DNA from: Chryseosolibacter sp036402075
Lineage (GTDB): Bacteria > Bacteroidota > Bacteroidia > Cytophagales > Cyclobacteriaceae
DNA: 41,837 nt
Reading direction: 5' to 3'
Assembly (NCBI GenBank): GCA_036402075.1
Contig: DASWTP010000217.1
Coordinates: 1-41,837, forward strand
The notes below the pieces were generated by a model. That model was given only the letters and a program-made list of their open reading frames with translations. It ran no database searches and was not told the DNA's origin. Position numbers and translations under genes: made by a program. Within the stretch, counting starts at the first letter, position 1. Each line of letters opens with the position of its first letter. Of the stretch, positions 32,503-40,843 are shown piece after piece.

Positions 32503-34815
32503 GTGAAGAACTTTTTATACTCGATAGTCTTTTTTGCCTGCATCTCACCCGTGATGGCGCAGGATGTGACCACTATTGTCAAAGGCATGATCACAGATCG
32601 GTCTTCGGGCAGCCCCGTGCAGGACGTGAATGTCCGAATCGAAAGCGGAGCCATTGTGTTTACCGGTCAGTCAAACGATGTTGGTAAATTTTCAATCCAA
32701 ACCGGCATCGGACGATACCGAATTATCGCCACCTCAACTGGTTTTGAATCCTATGTCCAGGAAATTCTAACTACCGCGGGCAAGGAATTAACGGTCAACA
32801 TTTCGCTTTCGCCTTCGTTGCAGCAGCTGCAGGAAGTGGAAGTGCAAAGTTCGGTGCTCGCTCCGGAACTCGCTGGCCAGCGATCACTCACCATCGAAAA
32901 GACATTAAGGATTCCGGCAAATTTTTTTGATCCCGTGCGCGTGATCACAGCTTATCCGGGTGTTGTAACAGCCAACGATCAGGGCAACTCCATAATTGTA
33001 AGAGGAAATACTCCGAATGGATTGCTGTGGAAAGTTAACGGAGCTGATATCGTTAATCCGAACCACCTCTCAAATGCCGGTACATTCAGCGACAAGCCAA
33101 TGGCGAACGGTGGTGGTGTCAATATCATCAGTGGCCAAATGCTCGATAAAACTGACTTCTACACCGGTCAGCTTCCGACAGCATATGGCAACGCGCTCTC
33201 GGGAATCATTGACATGAGCCTTCGCGAAGGCAACAAACAAAAGCTCGAAGTCACGGCCCAGGCTTCCCTGATCGGGTTAGACGTTGCAGCAGAAGGGCCC
33301 CTCGGAAAAAAAGAGACAACTTCGTTTTTGGTGAATTATCGTTACTCCACCGTTGGACTTCTCTCGAAGCTGGGTGTTGACTTCGGAGATGAAACGATCA
33401 CCTTCCAGGATCTGTCTTTTAACCTGAATCACCGCGGCAACAAAGGTGTAACATTTTCGCTCTTTGGTTTTTGGGGCGATAGCAAGAATGACTTTGAGGC
33501 GAAAGCACCGGCCGACTGGGAAGAAGAAAAGGACCAGTACGATATTAACTACAAGTCGAATACAGGCGCGTTAGGTGCCAACGTATCGATTCCTCTGGGT
33601 GGTGGAAAGTTAACGGGAGCAGTGGCTTATTCCGCGACTTCACAGTCGCGTATTTCCGAGATGGACCCATCCGCTTATTTCCCTGGCATATTTGTGCGCA
33701 CGGATAACTATGATCAGTCTAACGCTTTGTTGTCCACTCACGTCTCATACTCGACTTCTTTGTCGCAAGCTGTCTCGTGGGACGTTGGCGTCAATGCTAA
33801 TTCCATTGATAATTCGGTCGATGCGTTGAAGGTGCTCACTTTTTATAACTATCCAGTCCAGTTTGAAACTACGCTCAAGGGTGGCAACGAGGGCATGTTA
33901 CTTCAGCCCTATACCGATTTTCATGTCGCGCTTTCCCCCGCATTGTCCTTTAACGCTGGCGTGCGTTATGTGAATTATACGTATAACAGCAGTAGTGCGC
34001 TGGAACCAAGAGCTTCTGTCGTTTATAAATCGAGCGATAAGTCTTCGTTCTCGTTAGCGTATGGGTTGGTTAGCCAAACGCAGCTGCCGCAGTTTTATGC
34101 CGCAGTGAAAGATCTGGACCTGACCAAAGCTCACCATATCGATGCATCGTACGCAACCATACTCTCTGGCGATGTTCAGCTGAAGACCGGAGTCTTCTAC
34201 CAAAGCCTGTATGATGTGCCGGTTGGTTCTGGAAATTTTTCAGCAATCAATTTCCTGGAAGGATTACCCCCGGCCGACCTGGTCAATGAAGGCACTGGAA
34301 AAAATTATGGCCTTGATGTGACGGCAGAGAAGCAATTCTTCAACAAACACTATATCCTGGTGGGCGGTAGTTACTACGAGTCAAAGTACGCTTTGGAAGA
34401 TGGCATTGAGAAGGACTCGCGCTTTAATGGTAAGTATACGTTCAGTGCAATCCACGGAAAAGAATGGACCAAAGAATCGAAACGCAGAACCATTGGACTC
34501 AATTCGCGGGTTCTTTACCTGGGCGGTATGCGGCAGAGCCCGGTGTTAATAGAATCATCGCAGCTGGCGGGTGAAACCTTTTATGACCCGAATAATCTGT
34601 ATGCTGAGAAGCTTGGCGACTATTTCCGGCTGGACCTTCGTTTGAGCTTCCGGAAAAATAAGCCCGGGTATACACGGACATTTGCAATCGATATCCAGAA
34701 TCTCACAAACCAGCAAAATGACGCGTACCAGTATTATGACCGGGTTCAGGCAAAAACCGTAATGAAATATCACCTCGGCATTATTCCACTGCTGGTATAT
34801 CGGGTCGATTTCTAA
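32503..34815 (+). CDS. TonB-dependent outer-membrane receptor
   Basis: A 770-aa receptor with GTG start. A Sec signal (1-19, cleavage after PVMA) is followed by a carboxypeptidase-regulatory-like beta domain (about 25-105), a plug (about 115-240, with IIVRGNTPNGLLWKVNGADI and GGGVNIISGQML) and a beta-barrel ending in aromatic residues YRVDF, the usual outer-membrane C-terminus. It is shorter than SusC proteins (about 1000 aa) and no SusD partner follows, so it is a general CarboxypepD_reg-type receptor. The ligand is unknown; neighbours suggest a glycan or sugar. Confidence 0.9.
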   Translation: MKNFLYSIVFFACISPVMAQDVTTIVKGMITDRSSGSPVQDVNVRIESGAIVFTGQSNDVGKFSIQTGIGRYRIIATSTGFESYVQEILTTAGKELTVNISLSPSLQQLQEVEVQSSVLAPELAGQRSLTIEKTLRIPANFFDPVRVITAYPGVVTANDQGNSIIVRGNTPNGLLWKVNGADIVNPNHLSNAGTFSDKPMANGGGVNIISGQMLDKTDFYTGQLPTAYGNALSGIIDMSLREGNKQKLEVTAQASLIGLDVAAEGPLGKKETTSFLVNYRYSTVGLLSKLGVDFGDETITFQDLSFNLNHRGNKGVTFSLFGFWGDSKNDFEAKAPADWEEEKDQYDINYKSNTGALGANVSIPLGGGKLTGAVAYSATSQSRISEMDPSAYFPGIFVRTDNYDQSNALLSTHVSYSTSLSQAVSWDVGVNANSIDNSVDALKVLTFYNYPVQFETTLKGGNEGMLLQPYTDFHVALSPALSFNAGVRYVNYTYNSSSALEPRASVVYKSSDKSSFSLAYGLVSQTQLPQFYAAVKDLDLTKAHHIDASYATILSGDVQLKTGVFYQSLYDVPVGSGNFSAINFLEGLPPADLVNEGTGKNYGLDVTAEKQFFNKHYILVGGSYYESKYALEDGIEKDSRFNGKYTFSAIHGKEWTKESKRRTIGLNSRVLYLGGMRQSPVLIESSQLAGETFYDPNNLYAEKLGDYFRLDLRLSFRKNKPGYTRTFAIDIQNLTNQQNDAYQYYDRVQAKTVMKYHLGIIPLLVYRVDF

Positions 34816-34838
34816 TAGCAATTGAGTCATTCTGTATC

Positions 34839-35213
34839 ATGAAAGTTACCAATCTCATTCTCGCGGCTATGTTCCTGCTGTTCGCTTTTGTTCAGATCAA
34901 TGATCCTGATCCGTTACTGTGGATTGCAATCTACGGTTTGATGGCGGTGGTATGTATTATGGCGGCATTCCGATCCTACCTAAAGCCATTGCTCTGGGTT
35001 TTGTTGGCCGGCTTTCTTGTTTACATGGTTATTCTATGGCCAGGGTTAAACGAGTGGCTGCAACAGGACGACATGGGTATTCTATTCGATGAAGGCATGA
35101 AGATGCAGTTTCCTTATATAGAAGAATCGCGCGAATTTCTAGGCCTCCTGATTTGTGTGATCGTCCTTGTGATCCAGCTCTATCGGTCCCGCAAACCGTA
35201 TACTCCAGCCTGA
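34839..35213 (+). CDS. TMEM220 family membrane protein
   Basis: A 124-aa protein with four hydrophobic helices (about 4-20, 26-44, 48-66, 101-117). The motif FAFVQINDPDPLLWIAIYG near the N-terminus is the hallmark of the transmembrane 220 family, whose function is unknown. It starts 24 nt after the receptor gene and is likely co-transcribed with it. Confidence 0.8.
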   Translation: MKVTNLILAAMFLLFAFVQINDPDPLLWIAIYGLMAVVCIMAAFRSYLKPLLWVLLAGFLVYMVILWPGLNEWLQQDDMGILFDEGMKMQFPYIEESREFLGLLICVIVLVIQLYRSRKPYTPA

Positions 35214-35475
35214 AAAATATCATCAATTCCTTTAGCCATTTGGGCTAAACCTGTGTTTACTTTTCATAAATTAAGGTCGTTTGGATGGTTTAGGCCAGTC
35301 ATCGGCTGCTCCTGGGTATTGCAAACAGTGTGATCAACTGGATGCGTGTTAACAATCCATTCGATAATTAGAGAGGTTCTTAAAGATTTAATAAGTGCGC
35401 GGTATGCGTGCTCAAAACAGAAATGTACTAAGGCTAATGATGAAATTTTTTGCTTGCCGTCAAAAAACTCGATCG
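35214..35475. other. Leader region before the alpha-amylase/GlgE operon
   Basis: No credible gene. A 7-bp hairpin TTTAGCC/GGCTAAA (35231-35237 with 35243-35249) lies near the left end without a T-run. The amylase frame is open from GTG 35395, so the translation start could be anywhere between 35395 and 35476. No exact TAnnTTTG box is seen; TACTTTTC near 35258 is one base off. Confidence 0.4.
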
Positions 35476-37275
35476 ATGACAAAAGTTGGGCTGTATGGTT
35501 TGTTGCTCACTTTTGGCATGAGTTGTTCTGCACCCAAAGAAAGAATTCCTCCGATAGAAACCATGGAAAAATCATCCGGAAAAATCATCATCTATCAAAT
35601 GATGACCAGGTTGTTTGGAAATAAAATGACGACCAACAAGCAGTTTGGTACACGCGATGAAAATGGTGTCGGCAAATTCAACGACATTGATGGAGCTGCG
35701 TTGAAAGGTATTAAAGAACTGGGAGTCACACACGTGTGGTACACGGGCGTGCTGGAACATGCTGTACTCACCGACTACACCGCTAATGGGATTCCTCTTG
35801 ATGATGCAGACGTGGTGAAGGGAAGGGCTGGTTCTCCGTACGCAATCAAAGACTACTACGATGTCAATCCTGATTTGGCCGTGAGTGTCCCTGATCGTAT
35901 AAAGGAATTTGAACAGCTCATTGATCGAACACACAATACAGGTCTGAAAGTGCTGATCGATTTTGTTCCGAATCATGTGGCGCGTGCTTACAAGTCAGAC
36001 GCCAAGCCAGCTGGCGTAGCTGACCTCGGTGCAAACGATGATAAAACGGTTTCGTTTAAGCCCGCCAACAACTTCTATTATTTGCCGGGCGAGTCGTTCC
36101 AGGTTCCGCGTGGGTACAATTCACTGGGAAATAATTCTTTTCCAACCAAGGATGGAAAGTTTGAAGAAACACCTGCCAAGGTAACGGGGAACGATCAGTT
36201 CACTGCCGCGCCAGGTGTGAACGAATGGTTCGAGACGGTGAAATTAAATTACGGAGTTGATATTCAAAACGGGCGCAAAACGTATTTCGACCCGGTTCCG
36301 GATACATGGAATAAAATGCGCGATATACTCGTGTATTGGGCCAACAAGAACGTTGACGGCTTTCGTTGCGATATGGCCGAGATGGTTCCAGTTGAGTTTT
36401 GGAACTGGGTGATACCGCAGGTCAAAGATGTGAACCCGGAAATAACCTTCATTGCTGAGATCTATAACCCTGATCAGTACACCAACTACATCCGCACCGG
36501 TAGATTCGATTACCTGTATGATAAAGTACTCCTTTACGACACGCTCCGGTTCCTGATGAAAAACGAGCGCAAGAGCTCCGATGTGGTGGCAGTGCAAAAG
36601 CGATTAGCTGACGTGAACTATCACATGCTTCACTTCCTCGAAAACCATGACGAGCAGCGCCTGGCTTCAAAATTTTTTGCCGGTGATATCTGGCGCGGTT
36701 GCCCGGCTATGGTGATTAGTGCAACAATTGACAAAGGCGCAGTGATGATTTACTTCGGCCAGGAGGTTGGTGAACCTGGTCTTGGATCAGAAGGTTTTCA
36801 GGGCGATGATGGCCGCACGACTATTTTCGATTATTGGGGTGTACCGGAGCACCAGAAATGGATGAACGCTGGCAAATTCGATGGGGCATTGCTCAGCCCG
36901 GAACAGCGTCAGCTGCGCCAGTTTTACATAGATGTCCTTAATCTGGCCGGAAAAAATCCCGCGCTTACAAAAGGTGACTACAACGATATCACCGAGCATA
37001 ATATCGGTGTTGGAAATTTCGATGAGAAAGTGCATGCCTTCGTTCGCTACCATGAAAATGAAAAGCTTCTCATCCTGGCAAGCTTCAATGAAAAAGATCA
37101 GGACATAAAAGTACAGATTCCTGAGTCGGTAGCTGCATCGATGGGGTTGAGCAAAAATGAATCCTATATCGCCCGTGACATGGTGTGGCGTGAGGTTGAG
37201 GTAGGATTTGATCAAAGCTTAACATTCACCCTTCGCCTTAAACCATACAGTTGCTTTATTTTTAAAATCAAATAA
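35476..37275 (+). CDS. GH13 alpha-amylase family lipoprotein
   Basis: A 599-aa enzyme if started at ATG 35476, which gives a compact lipoprotein signal MTKVGLYGLLLTFGMSC with Cys17; earlier in-frame starts (GTG 35395, ATG 35404, 35437, 35440) would add up to 27 residues. GH13 catalytic residues are in place: nucleophile D299 in NVDGFRCDMAEM, acid E328 in FIAEIYNP and D392 in LENHDEQR. Region I reads IDFVPNHV. It probably cleaves alpha-1,4-glucans on the cell surface or in the periplasm. It leads an operon with a second GH13 lipoprotein, glgE and a TreS-like gene. The subfamily and exact specificity are not clear. Confidence 0.88.
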   Translation: MTKVGLYGLLLTFGMSCSAPKERIPPIETMEKSSGKIIIYQMMTRLFGNKMTTNKQFGTRDENGVGKFNDIDGAALKGIKELGVTHVWYTGVLEHAVLTDYTANGIPLDDADVVKGRAGSPYAIKDYYDVNPDLAVSVPDRIKEFEQLIDRTHNTGLKVLIDFVPNHVARAYKSDAKPAGVADLGANDDKTVSFKPANNFYYLPGESFQVPRGYNSLGNNSFPTKDGKFEETPAKVTGNDQFTAAPGVNEWFETVKLNYGVDIQNGRKTYFDPVPDTWNKMRDILVYWANKNVDGFRCDMAEMVPVEFWNWVIPQVKDVNPEITFIAEIYNPDQYTNYIRTGRFDYLYDKVLLYDTLRFLMKNERKSSDVVAVQKRLADVNYHMLHFLENHDEQRLASKFFAGDIWRGCPAMVISATIDKGAVMIYFGQEVGEPGLGSEGFQGDDGRTTIFDYWGVPEHQKWMNAGKFDGALLSPEQRQLRQFYIDVLNLAGKNPALTKGDYNDITEHNIGVGNFDEKVHAFVRYHENEKLLILASFNEKDQDIKVQIPESVAASMGLSKNESYIARDMVWREVEVGFDQSLTFTLRLKPYSCFIFKIK

Positions 37276-37301
37276 TCTAAACTGCCAGATTCTACACGCT
37301 G

Positions 37302-38894
37302 ATGAAAAACGTCAAATTCTTAAGTCTAGTATTGATCGCCCTTCTTGCAAGTTGCACGACCGGTGAGCGCGGAGAAAAAGTGAAGTGGCCATATGGGGTG
37401 AAGTATGAGGTGTTCGTCATGTCATTTGCCGATGGTGACGGAAACGGGAAAGGCGACTTCAAAGGATTAACGTCCAAGCTTGATTATTTTTCTGACCTTG
37501 GCGTCAACGGCTTGTGGCTCATGCCAATTATGCCGTCCGACACCTATCATAAATACCACGTGATCGATTATAAGAACATCGATCCGGACTATGGTACACT
37601 GGACGACTTCAGAAAGTTTGTTGAGGAAGCTCATAAGCGCGACATCCGTATCATTACCGATTTTGTCATTAACCATACCGGTAACATGCATCCCTGGTTT
37701 CTCGAAGCACAGAAGGGAAAAGATAATCCGTATCGCGATTACTACGTCTGGGCAAAAAAGGACTCCATCCGCAATCAGCTTTTCAAAAAAGAAAAATCAT
37801 TCGACTCGGATAACATTCGCAAGTGGCATCCGGTTAATGGCGATACCTTGGGCGAACAATACTACGGGTATTTCAACGGCCTGTGCCCGGATCTAAACCT
37901 TGATAATCCGAAGGTGAAAGACGAAATCGTAGACATCGCCAAATTCTGGCTCAACGATCTGAAAGTCGATGGATTTCGCATGGACGCAGCACGGCACATT
38001 TTTCCAGATGAACGGGCGGAAGACAACCACAATTTCTGGATCTGGTTCAAAAAAGAGATGGAGACGATCAAGCCTGACGTTTACCTGGTAGGCGAGGTGT
38101 GGTCGAATTCAAAAGTGGTAGCGCCTTACCTTAAAGGTCTGCCATCACTGTTTAATTTTGATCTTGGTTACGCGATCACTGATGTCGCTCGTGCTGGCAA
38201 GGACACGATTAACATCGTGCAGCGTTACAAAGAGATTCGTGACTTCTACAAATCGATCACCAGCGACTACCTGGATGCCACGTTTGTCAAGAACCACGAT
38301 CAAACGCGGATACTAAGCGAGTTAAAAGGCGATGTGAATAAAGCAAAAATGACTGCTGCTATGCTGCTCACGATGCCTGGAACTCCGTACATCTATTATG
38401 GCGAGGAGATTGGAATGGTCGGTGATAAGTTAAGCACCTATGCCGATCAATTTGGGCCGGATGCTTTTGTGCGCGAGCCATTCATTTGGAATGAGGGTAA
38501 ACTGGATAAGGTCCAGACAAGCTGGGAAGTACCACAGTATAGCACAGACAAGACTGTAGTGCCGTTTAATAAGCAGGAGACGGACAAAGGCTCGCTCTAC
38601 AATTTCTACAAAACGCTGATCAGATATCGAAACGGCAGCGATGCGCTGACATACGGTGACATCGAAAGCTCGGGCATAAAATATGATGAAGTAGTTTCCT
38701 TTATCCGGAAGCATGAAAACGAGGAGGTGCTGGTGATGCACAACGTGTCGGATGTTGAAGTGACGGTAAAATTGCCGGACTCGCTTGGCCGATTCGATGA
38801 CCTCGATTTCGACACCGTTGGGGGCAAAGTTGTTTTGAGCGATGGCGAGCTAACCCTTCCGGCTTATAGTACTGTGGTAATTAAAAAGAACTAG
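37302..38894 (+). CDS. GH13 alpha-amylase/alpha-glucosidase lipoprotein
   Basis: A 530-aa lipoprotein with lipobox LLASC (Cys18). The calcium loop DGDGNGKGD is at 44-52. Catalytic residues: nucleophile D228 in VDGFRMDAARH, acid E265 in LVGEVW and D333 in VKNHDQTR. GTPYIYYGEEIGM follows. The C-terminus is a small beta-domain (about 430-530). It resembles oligo-glucan-acting amylases with an active site facing the periplasm or outside. It starts 26 nt after the first GH13 gene and its stop is 2 nt before glgE, so all are one transcript. Confidence 0.92.
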   Translation: MKNVKFLSLVLIALLASCTTGERGEKVKWPYGVKYEVFVMSFADGDGNGKGDFKGLTSKLDYFSDLGVNGLWLMPIMPSDTYHKYHVIDYKNIDPDYGTLDDFRKFVEEAHKRDIRIITDFVINHTGNMHPWFLEAQKGKDNPYRDYYVWAKKDSIRNQLFKKEKSFDSDNIRKWHPVNGDTLGEQYYGYFNGLCPDLNLDNPKVKDEIVDIAKFWLNDLKVDGFRMDAARHIFPDERAEDNHNFWIWFKKEMETIKPDVYLVGEVWSNSKVVAPYLKGLPSLFNFDLGYAITDVARAGKDTINIVQRYKEIRDFYKSITSDYLDATFVKNHDQTRILSELKGDVNKAKMTAAMLLTMPGTPYIYYGEEIGMVGDKLSTYADQFGPDAFVREPFIWNEGKLDKVQTSWEVPQYSTDKTVVPFNKQETDKGSLYNFYKTLIRYRNGSDALTYGDIESSGIKYDEVVSFIRKHENEEVLVMHNVSDVEVTVKLPDSLGRFDDLDFDTVGGKVVLSDGELTLPAYSTVVIKKN

Positions 38895-38896
38895 AG

Positions 38897-40843
38897 ATGA
38901 GTTTGCTTCGAGGTCAATCCAGAGTCATAATAGAAAACGTACAACCCCAGGTTGATGGCGGCTTATATCCTGCGAAAAGCACGGTCGGGGAGATGGTAAA
39001 TGTGTCAGCCGACATTTTTGGTGACGGGCATGATCACATCCGCGCACAACTGCTCTATAAAAAACAGGGCGCAAAATCCTGGAGCATTGTTGAAATGACG
39101 GCCAGCTGGAACGATGCGTGGTTTGCTTCCTTTCCCGCGAAGGAGAAGGGTAACTATGTGTTCACGGTGAGAGCCTGGATTGATCACTTCGACACATGGT
39201 ATGATGGCTTTAAAAAGAAAGCCAACGCGAAAGTGGATGTCACGGTCGAGTTAATGGAAGGCGTGGTGATGCTGCAGCGCCTCGCCAAAGACGATCCATC
39301 ATTGAAATCGGCAATCGGCAGGCTTCAGGATAAGCAGGAATACAAGGCCATTGAGTTTGTTCTTAGCCCGGAGTTTGGTGAGATTGTGCACGCTCATCCG
39401 CTGATCGATTTCGAGACAACTTACGATAAGGAACTGCTTGTAGTAGTAGAACACAAGAAAGCAAACTACAGCGCCTGGTATGAACTGTTTCCGCGTTCCG
39501 CTTCCCTCGAAGGCAAGCACGGCACATTCAAAGACGTGATCAAATTGTTGCCGCGCATTTCCGCTATGGGGTTTGATGTGCTTTACATGCCGCCAATCCA
39601 TCCCATTGGGAAAATAAATCGCAAGGGAAAGAACAACAATGTGCGATCAACGCCAGGTGAGCCTGGATCTCCGTGGGCCATCGGGAGTGATGAAGGCGGC
39701 CACAAGGCCGTTCATGCCGAGCTCGGAACCCTTGATGACTACAAGAAGCTCATAGCGGAAGCTAAGAAACTCAACATCGATGTTGCAATGGATGTTGCTT
39801 TTCAGTGTGCGCCAGACCATCCGTACGTCAAGGAGCACCCTGATTGGTTTAAGCAACGACCCGATGGGAGCATTCAATACGCAGAAAATCCACCAAAGAA
39901 ATATCAGGATATTTACCCTTTCAACTTCGAATCGGAAGATTGGAAAGCGTTGTGGGATGAGTTGCTTTCCGTGTTTCTCTATTGGATTGATCAGGGAATA
40001 AAAGTATTTCGTGTCGATAACCCGCATACAAAACCCATCCAGTTCTGGCAATGGGTAATCGCGGAGATTAATAAAAAACACGAAGACATTATATTCTTGT
40101 CAGAGGCTTTTACACGTCCGAAAGTAATGGCTGCACTTGCGAAAGTTGGGTTTACACAATCGTACACCTACTTCACGTGGCGTGTCAGCAAGCAAGAACT
40201 GACGGAGTACATGAATGAGCTGGTTTACACGCAATCGCGAAATTATTTCCGGCCCAACTTCTGGCCGAATACCCCTGACATTTTACCCTATCATTTGCAG
40301 CATCAGGGCGAAAATATGTTCGTCATCCGCGCAGCGCTTGCAGCTACGATGAGCTCAAACTATGGAATCTACGGGCCAGCCTATGAGTTCATGGACAACG
40401 TGCCGATGCAAGGAAAAGAAGAATATTGGGATTCTGAAAAGTATGAAGTCAAAAAACACGACTGGAAAAAGACAAATCGCCTGACGGACATTTTCACGAT
40501 TCTGAATCGTGCAAGGAGGGAGCACGCAGCATTGCAGTCCACCTGGAATATTCAGTTCTGCGCAATCGAGGATCCAAACCTGATCGCTTTCCTGAAGGCG
40601 ACACCTGACCTCTCAAGCATCGTGCTGGTGGTCGTAAACCTCGATCAGCATAACAGGCATTCGGGATATGTGCAGATCCCGAAAGAACGATTAAAAATCA
40701 ATGGTCGTGTAAACCTCAAGCTTCACGACCTGATGACTGATGAGCATTATACATGGACGCAGGATTGGAACTACGTGGAGATCGATCCATACAAAATGCC
40801 TTTCCATTTGTTTAAATTAGAAGTCCACGAATCGAACATGTAA
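38897..40843 (+). CDS. glgE: Alpha-1,4-glucan:maltose-1-phosphate maltosyltransferase
   Basis: A 648-aa cytosolic GH13_3 enzyme that extends alpha-1,4-glucan with maltosyl units from maltose-1-phosphate. An N-terminal beta domain (about 10-120) and helical region precede the barrel. Diagnostic GlgE blocks are SAWYELFPRS, YMPPIHPIG, VAFQCAPDHPYVKEHP, the nucleophile Asp in KVFRVDNPHTKP, the acid Glu in FLSEAFTRP, and YGIYGPAYEF. Length agrees with GlgE. Unusually, it is in an operon with exported amylases. The TreS-like gene starts directly after its stop codon (TAAATG). A maltokinase gene is not in the window and may follow. Confidence 0.95.
   Translation: MSLLRGQSRVIIENVQPQVDGGLYPAKSTVGEMVNVSADIFGDGHDHIRAQLLYKKQGAKSWSIVEMTASWNDAWFASFPAKEKGNYVFTVRAWIDHFDTWYDGFKKKANAKVDVTVELMEGVVMLQRLAKDDPSLKSAIGRLQDKQEYKAIEFVLSPEFGEIVHAHPLIDFETTYDKELLVVVEHKKANYSAWYELFPRSASLEGKHGTFKDVIKLLPRISAMGFDVLYMPPIHPIGKINRKGKNNNVRSTPGEPGSPWAIGSDEGGHKAVHAELGTLDDYKKLIAEAKKLNIDVAMDVAFQCAPDHPYVKEHPDWFKQRPDGSIQYAENPPKKYQDIYPFNFESEDWKALWDELLSVFLYWIDQGIKVFRVDNPHTKPIQFWQWVIAEINKKHEDIIFLSEAFTRPKVMAALAKVGFTQSYTYFTWRVSKQELTEYMNELVYTQSRNYFRPNFWPNTPDILPYHLQHQGENMFVIRAALAATMSSNYGIYGPAYEFMDNVPMQGKEEYWDSEKYEVKKHDWKKTNRLTDIFTILNRARREHAALQSTWNIQFCAIEDPNLIAFLKATPDLSSIVLVVVNLDQHNRHSGYVQIPKERLKINGRVNLKLHDLMTDEHYTWTQDWNYVEIDPYKMPFHLFKLEVHESNM

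Noticed and set aside
32503..34815. SusC-type receptor of a polysaccharide utilisation locus
   Set aside because: At 770 aa it is too short for SusC and no SusD-like gene follows; it is called a general TonB-dependent receptor.
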